From positions 4,154,001 to 4,218,000 of the forward strand of contig NZ_CP088156.1 in assembly GCF_021088345.1 (NCBI RefSeq): 64,000 nucleotides of DNA. Reading direction: 5' to 3'. Made by a program: the position numbers and the translations under genes. This document shows positions 42,872 through 51,876 of the stretch, piece by piece. Source of the DNA: Bradyrhizobium ontarionense. GTDB lineage: Bacteria; Pseudomonadota; Alphaproteobacteria; Rhizobiales; Xanthobacteraceae. Under the pieces are notes generated by a model. The model was given only the letters and a program-made list of their open reading frames with translations, did not search any database and was not told where the DNA came from. Positions within the stretch are counted from its first letter, which is position 1, and every line of letters starts with the position of its first letter.

Positions 42872-45800
42872 ATGAACCACGCCGATCTCGAATTGCAGGC
42901 CCTGAGCGACCCGCGGCTGGCCGTCCACGCCGCGGGAAGCCTGTCGGCTTGGCTATGGTCGGCCGATGGCACTCGCGTGCTGTGGACCAATGCGATCGGT
43001 GCACGTGCGTTCGGTGCAGCCAGTGCTTCGGCGCTGATCGAAAAGACGTTCGGCCCCGCCGATCAACATCGCCGCCAGATTGCTCAACTGGCGCGACGGC
43101 TCCCCGAGAACGGCACCATCCGGCTCGAACGCCTGCGCGGCTTCGGCGCGCCGCTCGGCACGCTCGCGACCTGCGGCTGCGCCACGATGGATCTGCCTGA
43201 CGGCACGCGCGCCGTTCTGATCACCAGCACCGACACCGGGGGACGCAGCTTTCCTCTGACGGAACGTCTGAAGCGGCTGGCAGACAATAGTACGACCGCA
43301 CTGATCGCATTCACGCAGGACGGCCAATTCGCCGGCGTCAGCGCGGCCGGCCGTCGTCTGTTCGGCATGCGCGACCTCAGCAAACCGTTGTTCGCGGATG
43401 CCCGCAACGCGGCGCTCGCCGATGGTGTTGCAGAGGTCCAGTTCGGCGCCGAGCGCGCAACGCTTTACCGTATCGGCACCGCCAACCAGATCGGGCTGGT
43501 CGCGGTCCTGCTGCCCGCGCCGCCCGAAGAGATAGAAGAGATAGAGGCGGCGAGCTCAGTGCTGACGCCTGACGCAGATGCCGCGGCCAATGCCGCCCCG
43601 GCACCAGCCCCCACGGATATTGCCCCCGAGGACGCGACCGAGACTCCGCCTCCCCCTTCGATGGATGCAATGACTGAACGCCACACCAACTACGAAGCAC
43701 CCGCGCTCTCGAACGAAGCGCCGGCCGAATTCCTGCTGATCGACGACGTGGCCGAAGCCGACCTGTTCGAACCGCTCGCGCCGGAGTCGCCGACGATGAC
43801 GTACGTGAATGCCTCAGACCAACCTCCGGCGCAGACCTCGCACGGCCACGCGGAGCCCCAGGACAGCGCCGATGTCACGGACGCGGTGCAGTCAGCCGGC
43901 GACCGCCGCCACCCGCTTCGGTTCACATGGACCATGGACGTCATGGGGCGCTTCTCGCTTGGCTCCGACGAGTTCATCCGGCTGATCGGCAAGCGGACGG
44001 CAGCGCATCAGGGCCGGCCGTGGCACGAGCTTGCGGCATCGCTGGGCCTTGATCCGAACGGACAGGTCGGCGCGGCCATCGAGACCCGGGAGACCTGGAG
44101 CGGCCTCATCGTCAACTGGCCTACCGATGGCTGCGAGCAGCTTGCCGTCGAGCTGTCGGGCCTGCCGGTGTTCGCCGAAGACGAGACCTATACGGGCTAT
44201 CGCGGGTTCGGCGTCTGCCGCGACCTCGAGGCGCTCGAGCGGCTGGAGAGATTGCCCGGCGCCGAGTCCGCCGATACAGGCGCGACTGATCGTTCGATTG
44301 CCGGCGGACAGAGTGATCATCGTGCCGAATCCGGCGATGCCCCGGACGCAGCTGCGCCGTCCCGGCAGGACAACCAGGACAACGTCGCCGAGTTTGCGCT
44401 CGACGCTGCCGATGCGGCGGTTGCGCCGCAGACCGACGGCAGCGGCGTCGAGGCCGCTGGGAACGTCGTGCCGTTCAGGCCGCCGGGCGAAGCCAAACAT
44501 CCGGCGCTCACGCCCGTGGAGAACAATGCGTTCCACGAACTCGCGCGGCAGCTGTCGGCCCGGCTCGAAGGCGAAATGCGCAGTTCGCCGGCGGACGCCT
44601 CCGGCGCAACGCCCGAACCGGGTTCGCGCTTCAACGAGCCCTCGCCCTCACAACAACAAGACCGGCAGGCCATGGACGCGACCTTTGAGCACGCGGGCAG
44701 CCTGCAGACCGAATGGCTCGGGCCTGAAGAAGCACCCGCGCAGGGCGACAGCCACCGCGATCGCATCCTGCTCGACCTGCTGCCGACGGGCATGCTGATC
44801 TACCGGCTCGACCGGCTGCTCTATGGCAATCCGGCCTTCTTCAAGCAGCTGGGCTATACCGACCTCGCGGCGCTGGAGCAGGCCGGTGGCCTCGATGCGC
44901 TCTATGTCGAGCCCGGCGTGTCGTCGTCGAGCAAGTCCGAGGGCGGCACGCCCGTGACGATCTCGGCGGCCGACGGCTCCTCCAGCGAGGAGGTCAAGGC
45001 CGAAGCGCGCCTGTTCACGATTACCTGGGACGGTGACACCGCACATGCGCTGATCTTTGCGCCCGCGCCCGGCCCGGCCGTGGCGATCCCCACGGCCGCG
45101 GAAACCACACCGACGCCGGCTGCCGCGGCACCAGCCATACCCCCGCCGCTCGTCGTTGCCCCACCTGCCGCCGGTCATGCCGACGCCGAAGACCTCGCCG
45201 CGATCCTCGACGTCACCGCCGAGGGCATCCTGATGTTCGATGCCGGCGGCAACATCCACGCCTGCAATCGCAGCGCTGAGGCGCTGTTCGGCTTTGATGG
45301 CGCGGCGCTGGTGCGTCGGAATCTGATCGAGCTGTTTGCGCCGGAGAGCGCCCGCCTCGTGCTGGACTACCTGGACAGTGTGCAGCAGGCCGGCGCATCC
45401 AGCGTGCTGGATCAGGGTCACGAGGTGCTCGGCAAGGTCGCCCAGGGCGGCGTCATCCCGGTGTCGATGACGATCGGCCGGACCAGGACCGACGGTCCGA
45501 ACTTCTTTGCCGTCTTCCGCGACCTCTCACAGCTCCACCGCGGCGAAAGCGAATTGCTGCAGGCGCGGCGCGTCGCCGATCGGGCAGCCAACGCCAAGGC
45601 CGACATGCTGGCGCGGATCAGCCACGAGGTACGCGCGCCGCTCAACGCAATCATCGGCTTCGCCGAGGTCATGATCGGCGAACGTTTCGGCACGCTCGGC
45701 AATACGCGCTACGCCGAATACATGAACGACATTCGTACTTCCGGCGAACGCGTGGTGTCCCTGATCGACGATCTGCTCGAACTGTCGCGCATCGAGACGG

Positions 45801-46300
45801 GAAAACTCGAGCTCGCCTTCACCAGCCAGAATCTCAACGAGCTGGTCGAGAATTGCGTCGCCGTCATGCAGCCGCAGGCCAACCGCGCCCGCATCATCAT
45901 CCGCACCTCGCTGTCACAGACGCTGCCGCCGGTCGTGGCCGACGCCCGTGCGCTGCGCCAGATCGCCATGAACTTGATGTCGGCCTCGATCTCGCTCGCC
46001 AATCCCGGCGGGCAGGTCATCGTTTCGACCGCGATGTCGGACTTCGGTGAGGTCGTGCTGCGCGTGCGCGATACCGGCCATGGGCTGAACGACCAGGAGG
46101 TGGCCGCAGCGCTCGAACCGTTCCGCACGCCAGCCGCTGCCGAGCACATATCGGACGGATCGGGTCTCAGCCTGTCGCTCACGAAAGCCCTCGTCGAAGC
46201 CAACCGTGCGCAGTTCCACATCAAGGCAGCACCCAAGTCCGGCACGTTGATCGAGGTGGTCTTCTCGCGGGCGGTGGCGCGCAATCAGAGCACCGGCTGA
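42872..46300 (+). CDS. Multi-PAS sensor histidine kinase, PdhS/PleC-like
   Basis: A 1142-residue cytosolic sensor kinase without membrane segments. Several PAS-like units are visible: about 345-460, about 630-720 (LLPTGMLIYRLDRLLYGNP) and about 775-890 (ILDVTAEGILMFDAGGNIHACN). They are joined by acidic Ala/Pro-rich linkers. The phosphoacceptor is His918 in RISHEVRAPLNAIIGF, and the following NTRYAEYMNDIRTSGERVVSLIDDLLELSRIE is characteristic of PdhS/PleC/DivJ kinases that act on DivK. The ATPase domain (about 1000-1135) has DTGHGLND as its G1 box; the N box (MNLMSASI) lacks the usual Asn pair, so kinase activity may be altered. Convergent with nnrS, overlapping 16 bp at the 3' ends. Confidence 0.87.
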   Translation: MNHADLELQALSDPRLAVHAAGSLSAWLWSADGTRVLWTNAIGARAFGAASASALIEKTFGPADQHRRQIAQLARRLPENGTIRLERLRGFGAPLGTLATCGCATMDLPDGTRAVLITSTDTGGRSFPLTERLKRLADNSTTALIAFTQDGQFAGVSAAGRRLFGMRDLSKPLFADARNAALADGVAEVQFGAERATLYRIGTANQIGLVAVLLPAPPEEIEEIEAASSVLTPDADAAANAAPAPAPTDIAPEDATETPPPPSMDAMTERHTNYEAPALSNEAPAEFLLIDDVAEADLFEPLAPESPTMTYVNASDQPPAQTSHGHAEPQDSADVTDAVQSAGDRRHPLRFTWTMDVMGRFSLGSDEFIRLIGKRTAAHQGRPWHELAASLGLDPNGQVGAAIETRETWSGLIVNWPTDGCEQLAVELSGLPVFAEDETYTGYRGFGVCRDLEALERLERLPGAESADTGATDRSIAGGQSDHRAESGDAPDAAAPSRQDNQDNVAEFALDAADAAVAPQTDGSGVEAAGNVVPFRPPGEAKHPALTPVENNAFHELARQLSARLEGEMRSSPADASGATPEPGSRFNEPSPSQQQDRQAMDATFEHAGSLQTEWLGPEEAPAQGDSHRDRILLDLLPTGMLIYRLDRLLYGNPAFFKQLGYTDLAALEQAGGLDALYVEPGVSSSSKSEGGTPVTISAADGSSSEEVKAEARLFTITWDGDTAHALIFAPAPGPAVAIPTAAETTPTPAAAAPAIPPPLVVAPPAAGHADAEDLAAILDVTAEGILMFDAGGNIHACNRSAEALFGFDGAALVRRNLIELFAPESARLVLDYLDSVQQAGASSVLDQGHEVLGKVAQGGVIPVSMTIGRTRTDGPNFFAVFRDLSQLHRGESELLQARRVADRAANAKADMLARISHEVRAPLNAIIGFAEVMIGERFGTLGNTRYAEYMNDIRTSGERVVSLIDDLLELSRIETGKLELAFTSQNLNELVENCVAVMQPQANRARIIIRTSLSQTLPPVVADARALRQIAMNLMSASISLANPGGQVIVSTAMSDFGEVVLRVRDTGHGLNDQEVAAALEPFRTPAAAEHISDGSGLSLSLTKALVEANRAQFHIKAAPKSGTLIEVVFSRAVARNQSTG

Positions 46301-47496
46301 ACCGATCCGGCGGAGCGAACCGCGAGCGCGCGAAGCTTGAGACCGAGCAGCAACGGACCGAAGGCCAGCGCGAAGCCTGAGAACGCTATGATCCAGGCGA
46401 ATGCGGCGACGTGCAGCAGCGCCTCGGCATGCGCCGGCACCAGCACCGCGCAGACCCGCGTAACCGCGGCAACCACGATCGCCAGATAGATCGCTTGGGT
46501 AGCCGGCGAGGCGGTCAGCGGCTGGCCGGTATGGCCGAGCGTGGCGCGCGTCATCACGGCGAGTGTCGTGATGCCGGCAGCACCGGCCATCCAGGCATGC
46601 AGCCCGGCGCTCGGCACGACCCATCCGAAGCTCGCCGCCGCATTGATGAGGAAACCCAGCGGCAAGAAGGCGTAGCCGACATGCAGGATGACCAGCAGAC
46701 GTTCGCGCACGGTGCGATCGCCGGCCCAGCGCGCAAGTCGCGCCGCATGCATCACGCCTGCCGCCGCCAGCCCGAGCCCGGTTGCCGCACTTTCCGGCGC
46801 AACGATCCAGCCGAGCAGGCAGAGCGCACTGAACAGCACGACGGCCATATCGAAGCGGCCGAACGGCGCCGGTAGCCGGCCGGGATTGTGCTTCACCAGC
46901 CAGTTGCGCGTGAAGCTCGGAATGATGCGGCCGCCGATCAACGCCAACAGCAGCACGATCAACGCAACTCCTATGCGGATCGCATAATCGGCCGACCCGC
47001 GCAGATGAGCCTCGACATGAAACGCGACGTTGCCGGCGCACAACACGCCGACGATCATGACCACGGGCAGATTGCGCCAATTCCGTCCCGCAACGATCTC
47101 GCGCGCGGCGGCCAGAACGACCAGCAGCAGAAAGCTCGCATCGATCAGGAGCGCGACCCACCACGGGCCCAGCGCGGACAGCGTCACGGCCATACGTCCA
47201 GCGAGCCAAACGACCACGAGGGTCAGCAGCGGCAGGCCGCGGATCGGCAGGCGTCCGGTCCAGTTCGGAATGGCCGTGAACAGGAAGCCGGTGACGATGG
47301 CCGGCAGGTAGCCGTAGAGCATTTCGTGCACGTGCCAGTCGCGGGGCGCAAAGGCCGAGCTCAGCTTCAGCTCACCGTAAAAGACCGGCAGCCAGACCAG
47401 GATCGACAGCGCGGCCTGAATCGCGCCGAGCAGAAAAAGCGGCCGGAACCCGTTGGCGAGAATGGTCCGGCCTTGATAGTCGCGCGGAATGGCCAT
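46285..47496 (-). CDS. nnrS: NnrS family membrane protein
   Basis: A 403-residue polytopic haem/copper protein associated with denitrification and nitric oxide stress. About twelve hydrophobic segments are visible. Conserved features are NGFRPLFLLGA, FAPRDWHVHEMLYGYLPAIVTGFLFTAIPNWTG and the late H residues (NVAFHVEAH). The ATG at 47496 gives the usual family N-terminus (MAIPRDYQGRTILANGFRP); an ATG at 47538 is an alternative. A TTG-N8-CAA box lies 84 bp upstream, shared with the divergent Crp/Fnr regulator gene. Confidence 0.9.
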   Translation of the reverse strand: MAIPRDYQGRTILANGFRPLFLLGAIQAALSILVWLPVFYGELKLSSAFAPRDWHVHEMLYGYLPAIVTGFLFTAIPNWTGRLPIRGLPLLTLVVVWLAGRMAVTLSALGPWWVALLIDASFLLLVVLAAAREIVAGRNWRNLPVVMIVGVLCAGNVAFHVEAHLRGSADYAIRIGVALIVLLLALIGGRIIPSFTRNWLVKHNPGRLPAPFGRFDMAVVLFSALCLLGWIVAPESAATGLGLAAAGVMHAARLARWAGDRTVRERLLVILHVGYAFLPLGFLINAAASFGWVVPSAGLHAWMAGAAGITTLAVMTRATLGHTGQPLTASPATQAIYLAIVVAAVTRVCAVLVPAHAEALLHVAAFAWIIAFSGFALAFGPLLLGLKLRALAVRSAGSVQPVL

Positions 47497-47580
47497 GTGC
47501 GTGCTCGCCCTGTTGACGACGGGAACGGCGCCGATCATGACGCCCAGCTCATCGTCTAGCTGGGCACGGGCGGCAAAGGA

Positions 47581-47594
47581 TTGCGCCAGCACAA
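47581..47594. promoter_or_regulatory. NnrR-type box between nnrS and regulator gene
   Basis: TTGCGCCAGCACAA fits TTGCG-N4-CACAA, which I recall as the NnrR recognition form, and the general TTG-N8-CAA of Crp/Fnr regulators. It is central in the divergent nnrS/regulator gap. Confidence 0.65.
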
Positions 47595-47661
47595 ACTTCC
47601 GATCGATGGCGGAGATGTGCTATTGAGTTCCCCGATTGGAGCGCCTGCCGCGGAGAACATC

Positions 47662-48381
47662 ATGGCTTCCATCGACCGCTCGCTGGTCGCGCATCTGTCA
47701 CTGTTTGCCGGGCTCTCCGCCGAGGATCTGACAGACGTGCTCCGCGAAGCCCGCTCCATTCGCGTTCCCCGCAACGGATCGGTGTTCGAGCAGGGCGGCG
47801 ATGCCACATCCTTCTTCCTGCTGCTGCATGGCCACGTCCGCGCCAGCAAGACGACGCCGACCGGCGACCAGATCGTGGTGCGCTATGTGGTGCCGGGCGA
47901 CACCTTCGGTGTCGCGCCCGCCATCGGCCTCCAGCACTATCCGGCGACGGCCACGGCCGTCGACGATAGCATCGTGCTGGCCTGGCCTTCGGCCGCATGG
48001 CCGCGTCTCGTCGCGAAGTTCCCCTCGTTGGCCGCGAATACTTTGCAGACCGTCGGCCAGCGGCTGCAGGAAACTCATGCGCGCGTGATCGAGATGTCGA
48101 CCCAGCAGGTCGAGCAGCGCATCGCGCACGCGCTGCTGCGGCTCGCCAATCAGGCCGGCCGCAAGCTCGATCATGGAGTCCAGATCGACTTCCCGATCAG
48201 CCGTCAGGACATCGCGCAGATGACCGGCACCACGCTGCACACCGTGAGCCGCATCCTTTCCGCCTGGGAGCAGCTCGGCCTGGTCGAAAGCGGTCGCCAG
48301 AAGATCGTGCTGCGCGAGCCGCACAAGATCGTGTTGCTGGCAGAGCAGAGCTCGGGCGACACGATGCCATCTCGATCCTGA
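47662..48381 (+). CDS. Crp/Fnr family regulator, NnrR-like
   Basis: A 239-residue regulator. The cyclic-nucleotide-type sensor barrel (about 15-130) is followed by the dimer helix and a winged helix with ISRQDIAQMTGTTLHTVSRILSAW as recognition region. There are no N-terminal Cys clusters, so it is not an oxygen-sensing Fnr. The neighbours (nnrS, nirK, nirV) and the NnrR-type boxes suggest control of nitrite reduction in response to NO. ATG at 47662 with GGAG 8 bases before; a box at 47581-47594 suggests autoregulation. Confidence 0.87.
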   Translation: MASIDRSLVAHLSLFAGLSAEDLTDVLREARSIRVPRNGSVFEQGGDATSFFLLLHGHVRASKTTPTGDQIVVRYVVPGDTFGVAPAIGLQHYPATATAVDDSIVLAWPSAAWPRLVAKFPSLAANTLQTVGQRLQETHARVIEMSTQQVEQRIAHALLRLANQAGRKLDHGVQIDFPISRQDIAQMTGTTLHTVSRILSAWEQLGLVESGRQKIVLREPHKIVLLAEQSSGDTMPSRS

Positions 48382-48573
48382 TCACGTGCAGGCGGACAGG
48401 GCCGAGAGGAACGCGTCGGGATCGACGCCATGCTCGCGGCAGGCGTCCGCGACATTGTGAAAGCAGGCGATCGGACAGCCGACGCAGCGCATATGGAACG
48501 CCAGGAAGACATGGATCGTCTCCGGCCTTCGCGTCATGACGTCGTCGACCAGTTCATCGAATGAGATTGCCAT
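48382..48573 (-). CDS. DUF1858 small Cys protein
   Basis: A 63-residue protein with the DUF1858 layout: MAISFDELVDDVMTRRPE, then CVGCPIACFHNVADACREHGVD. Three Cys around the VGCP segment may bind a metal or cluster, or act as a redox disulfide. Such proteins are often found beside anaerobic respiration genes. GGAGG lies 7 bases before the ATG. An Nnr-type box stands 50 bp upstream. It abuts the end of the convergent regulator gene. Confidence 0.85.
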   Translation of the reverse strand: MAISFDELVDDVMTRRPETIHVFLAFHMRCVGCPIACFHNVADACREHGVDPDAFLSALSACT

Positions 48574-48623
48574 GCGCGCCTCCATCCTGAAGCGAATGGT
48601 AGCGAGCACGAGGTCAGCCGTCT

Positions 48624-48637
48624 TTGTCGCAGCACAA
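48624..48637. promoter_or_regulatory. Crp/Fnr (Nnr) box before DUF1858 gene
   Basis: TTGTCGCAGCACAA fits TTG-N8-CAA and shares AGCACAA with the box at 47581. It is 50 bp upstream of the DUF1858 start, in the gap between it and hemN. Confidence 0.6.
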
Positions 48638-48653
48638 GCAACACGGCATGCGA

Positions 48654-50006
48654 TCAAACGGCACGGCTGTGCAGCTGCTTCGAGGCATCGAGATGCGCAT
48701 CGAAGGCGGCGGCCACGCTGCGCACCAGAAACCGGGAATGCTCGGTCACGGCGAGCGCGTTGCCGTTGAGCTCGACCACCCCGTCGGAAATCAACGATTG
48801 CAGCCGCGGCGCGGATCTCAGCATCTCATCGGTTTCCATGCCGTGCCGGGCGCAGATGACGTCGAGATCGACGCCATAGTCGCACATGATCCGCTCGATG
48901 ATGTCGGCCCGCAGGCGGTCGTCGTCGGTCAGACCATAGCCCTTCACGGTGGCAAGGCTGCCGGACGCAATCTTGTCCTCGTAGGCGCGAACCTGGGCCG
49001 CGTTTTGAACGTAGCCTTGCGGCAGATGTCCGATCGCCGATGCACCGAAGCCGATCAGCAGGTCGTTGCTATCAGTCGTATAGCCCTGGAAATTGCGCTG
49101 AAGCCGGCCTTCCCTGAAAGCGATGGTCATCGGATCGGTCGGCAAAGCAAAATGATCGAGCCCGATCTGGACGTAGCCTGCCTCCTTCAGCGCATTGGCG
49201 ATCGCGCACGCCTGATCATAGCGCTGCAGACTGTCCGGCAGCCAGGAATCCTGGATCTTGCGCTGGTGCGTCTTGAAGGAAGGGACATGGGCATAGCCGA
49301 ACACGGAAAGCCGGTCGGGACGCAGCTCGACGCAACGGCGAACGGTCTCGAGACAGGAGGCGACGCTCTGATGTGGCAGCCCGTAGATTAGATCGAAATT
49401 GATCCCGGCAATGCCGACCTCGCGCAGCCCCGTGGTGGCCGCCGCGGTCTGCTCGAAGCTCTGCACCCGGTTGATGGCCAACTGGACGCGGGAATCGAAG
49501 CTCTGCACGCCGAGGCTTGCACGGTTGACGCCGCTCAGCGCCAGCGCCTCGATCATCGCAGGCGTCAGCGTGCGTGGATCGATCTCGATGGCGATCTCGG
49601 CCGACGGCAGCACGAAGAAGGAATGACGCAGTGATCCGACCAGGTCGACGAAGGACTCCGGCGCCATGATGGTGGGCGTGCCGCCGCCGAAATGAATGTG
49701 CCCGACCTGAAGCCGCCGGCCGATCTGGCGCGAGACCATGTCGACCTCGCAACGTAGCGCCGATTCATACACCGCGATCGGCTCATCGCGCTTGGCGACC
49801 ATGGTGTTGCAGCCGCAATACCAGCACATCGACCGACAAAACGGCACATGCAGGTAAAGCGATGCCGTCGCATTCGACGGAATGCCCCGAAGCCACTCCG
49901 CATAGGTCGAGGGTCCAACGTCGGTGGAAAAATGAGGTGCCGTGGGATAGCTGGTATAGCGCGGGAGGCGCTCCTGTCCGTAGCATGCCGCGAGATCTGG
50001 TCTCAT
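48654..50006 (-). CDS. hemN: Oxygen-independent coproporphyrinogen III oxidase
   Basis: A 450-residue radical SAM enzyme that decarboxylates coproporphyrinogen III to protoporphyrinogen IX when O2 is scarce. The 4Fe-4S ligands are in CRSMCWYC (C-x3-C-x2-C, about residues 58-65), and GGGTP and the YTSYPTAPHF start are typical of HemN. Located between DUF1858 and nirK, it would support haem supply for denitrification. A FixK/Fnr-type box (TTGAG-N4-CTCAA) is 67 bp upstream of the ATG at 50006. Confidence 0.95.
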   Translation of the reverse strand: MRPDLAACYGQERLPRYTSYPTAPHFSTDVGPSTYAEWLRGIPSNATASLYLHVPFCRSMCWYCGCNTMVAKRDEPIAVYESALRCEVDMVSRQIGRRLQVGHIHFGGGTPTIMAPESFVDLVGSLRHSFFVLPSAEIAIEIDPRTLTPAMIEALALSGVNRASLGVQSFDSRVQLAINRVQSFEQTAAATTGLREVGIAGINFDLIYGLPHQSVASCLETVRRCVELRPDRLSVFGYAHVPSFKTHQRKIQDSWLPDSLQRYDQACAIANALKEAGYVQIGLDHFALPTDPMTIAFREGRLQRNFQGYTTDSNDLLIGFGASAIGHLPQGYVQNAAQVRAYEDKIASGSLATVKGYGLTDDDRLRADIIERIMCDYGVDLDVICARHGMETDEMLRSAPRLQSLISDGVVELNGNALAVTEHSRFLVRSVAAAFDAHLDASKQLHSRAV

Positions 50007-50073
50007 GTCCTGCCTGTGTCTTGCCTGTCCACCTGGGTTTGGACGTCCTTGGCATCAAATGTCATAGGCCGCC

Positions 50074-50087
50074 TTGAGCCTCCTCAA
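50074..50087. promoter_or_regulatory. FixK/Fnr-type box before hemN
   Basis: TTGAGCCTCCTCAA is a perfect TTGAG-N4-CTCAA palindrome (extended to CTTGAG...CTCAAG at 50073-50088) and fits the TTGA-N6-TCAA form of FixK2 sites. Its centre is about 74 bp upstream of the hemN start. Confidence 0.65.
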
Positions 50088-50148
50088 GGGGCTGCTGGTA
50101 GATGCCCCTATTAGACCACCATTAAATCGCAGGCTTTCGTCATAGACT

Positions 50149-50162
50149 TTGCGCTTCCTCAA
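50149..50162. promoter_or_regulatory. Second Crp/Fnr-type box, divergent from hemN
   Basis: TTGCGCTTCCTCAA fits TTGC-N6-TCAA. It lies 57 bp before the small membrane protein gene at 50219 and 69 bp from the hemN-proximal box, so each divergent transcript may have its own site. Confidence 0.5.
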
Positions 50163-50218
50163 AGTTGCCGGTCTAATTCGCCTCATGATGAACTGGTGGA
50201 TGATTCGAGGGACCTGCC

Positions 50219-50428
50219 ATGGAAGCTCTGGACCTGATGATCCGTTTCTTCGCTGTCCTTGCCAATGTCCGCGGCCATATTCCCCGATCCGACGGATTCG
50301 AATCCTTTGGCGATGACTCGGCACCGAGCGGCTTGCTCGGCAACATCGCCATGTTCATGACCACGGTATTTTGCATTGCGGCCGCGGTGGCCTTCGTCGT
50401 GCTGCTGGCCGTCCGCTTGCTCAGCTGA
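50219..50428 (+). CDS. Small single-span membrane protein
   Basis: A 69-residue protein with a soluble N-terminal part (MEALDLMIRFFAVLANVRGH...) and one strong C-terminal membrane helix (about 42-68, MFMTTVFCIAAAVAFVVLL). GAGGG lies before the ATG at 50219. No family recognised. Placement between hemN and nirK behind a Crp/Fnr-type box suggests a role in anaerobic metabolism. Confidence 0.65.
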   Translation: MEALDLMIRFFAVLANVRGHIPRSDGFESFGDDSAPSGLLGNIAMFMTTVFCIAAAVAFVVLLAVRLLS

Positions 50429-50730
50429 CGGGCTCGCCAACCGCGATTGATCGTATCGCTCACTCTCCAGCCGACCTGATTCAGCGCTCCGCGGATCGAC
50501 CGCGCGCGAGCGTATCCCAATTCGGTACGGCCGAGCCGGCGATCCCTCACCGCCTCGAGTCAGCCTGCCCGTGCAACTCATTCGCGCATCGGCCGCGTGC
50601 GACGGCACGGTGTGCCGCTGTGGGCTGATTTCGCAAATGCTCAAGAAGATTGTTGCGGCACAAACAAGCTTGGCCCCGCCGAGCGCATGGTGATTGCGGC
50701 ACCACAACAGATCCAACGAAGGAGCGATCC
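50429..50730. other. Intergenic region upstream of nirK
   Basis: No gene recognised. It carries the nirK promoter, with a TTG-N8-CAA box at 50650-50663 and a strong Shine-Dalgarno AAGGAG just before the ATG at 50731. Confidence 0.55.
50650..50663. promoter_or_regulatory. Nnr/FixK-type box before nirK
   Basis: TTGTTGCGGCACAA fits TTG-N8-CAA and ends GCACAA like the boxes at 47581 and 48624. It is 67 bp upstream of the nirK ATG, compatible with activation. Confidence 0.65.
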
Positions 50731-51825
50731 ATGTTGACCCGCCGCACCGCAATGTTCAGCGCAGCCATTGCCGCCATGATGCTCGCGGCTCCCGCGCTGG
50801 CCGAGGACCTCAAGCTGCCGCGCCAGAAGATTGATCTGGTGCCACCGCCTTTCGTGCATGTGCACGAGCAGGCCACCAGGCAGGGTCCGAAGATCATGGA
50901 ATTCAAGCTGGTGGTGCAGGAGAAGAAGGTGGTGATCGACGAGAAGGGCACCACCTTCCAGGCGATGACGTTCAACGGCTCGATGCCAGGCCCGCTGATG
51001 GTTGTCCACGAGGGCGACTACGTCGAGGTGACCCTGGTCAATCCAGCCACCAACACGATGCCGCACAACATCGATTTTCACTCCGCGACCGGCGCGCTCG
51101 GCGGCGGCGCATTGACCTTGATCAATCCGGGTGAGCAGGTCGTCCTGCGTTGGAAGGCAACGCGCACCGGCGTATTCGTGTATCATTGCGCCCCCGGCGG
51201 ACCGATGATCCCCTGGCACGTCGTATCAGGCATGAATGGCGCCGTGATGGTGCTGCCGCGCGACGGTCTCAATGATGGCCACGGCCATGCGCTGCGCTAC
51301 GACCGCGTCTACTACGTCGGTGAGCAGGATCTCTATGTCCCACGCGACGACAAGGGCAACTTCAAGTCCTACGACTCGCCCGGCGAGGCCTATACCGACA
51401 CCGAGGAGGTCATGCGCAAGCTGATTCCGACGCATGTCGTGTTCAACGGCAAGGTCGGCGCGCTCACGGGAAAGGATGCGCTGACGGCCAATGTCGGTGA
51501 GAACGTCCTGATCGTGCACTCACAAGCCAACCGCGACAGCCGCCCGCATCTGATCGGCGGTCATGGCGACTATGTCTGGGAGACCGGCAAGTTCTCCAAC
51601 GCACCCGAGACCGGACTTGAGACTTGGTTCATTCGTGGCGGCTCCGCCGGCGCCGCGCTCTACAAGTTCCTGCAGCCCGGAATCTACGCCTACGTCACCC
51701 ACAATCTGATCGAGGCGGCCAACCTGGGCGCGACCGCGCATTTCAAGGTCGAAGGCAAATGGAACGACGACCTGATGACGCAGGTGAAGGCCCCGGCGGA
51801 CATTCCCACCGGCTCCACGAACTGA
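50731..51825 (+). CDS. nirK: Copper-containing nitrite reductase
   Basis: A 364-residue periplasmic enzyme reducing nitrite to nitric oxide. An N-terminal export signal [24 protein letters not shown] has a twin Arg. Two cupredoxin domains follow. Type 1 copper ligands are in the segment [16 protein letters not shown] (His), VYHCAPGG (Cys) and [10 protein letters not shown] (His, Met); type 2 ligands are the second His of NIDFH, the His of YHC and the His in [17 protein letters not shown] lies 8 bases before the ATG. nirV follows in the same direction. Confidence 0.97.
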   Translation: MLTRRTAMFSAAIAAMMLAAPALAEDLKLPRQKIDLVPPPFVHVHEQATRQGPKIMEFKLVVQEKKVVIDEKGTTFQAMTFNGSMPGPLMVVHEGDYVEVTLVNPATNTMPHNIDFHSATGALGGGALTLINPGEQVVLRWKATRTGVFVYHCAPGGPMIPWHVVSGMNGAVMVLPRDGLNDGHGHALRYDRVYYVGEQDLYVPRDDKGNFKSYDSPGEAYTDTEEVMRKLIPTHVVFNGKVGALTGKDALTANVGENVLIVHSQANRDSRPHLIGGHGDYVWETGKFSNAPETGLETWFIRGGSAGAALYKFLQPGIYAYVTHNLIEAANLGATAHFKVEGKWNDDLMTQVKAPADIPTGSTN

Positions 51826-51834
51826 TCAGCTCAA

Positions 51835-51856
51835 GGGGGCCGGTGCGCCGGCCCCC
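51835..51856 (+). terminator. Hairpin between nirK and nirV
   Basis: Perfect 9-bp stem GGGGGCCGG/CCGGCCCCC with loop TGCG, 9 bp after the nirK stop, followed by GCTCTCTC. No proper T tract; probably partial termination or 3'-end protection so that nirK exceeds nirV. Confidence 0.55.
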
Positions 51857-51876
51857 GCTCTCTCGCGCGTGCTGCC

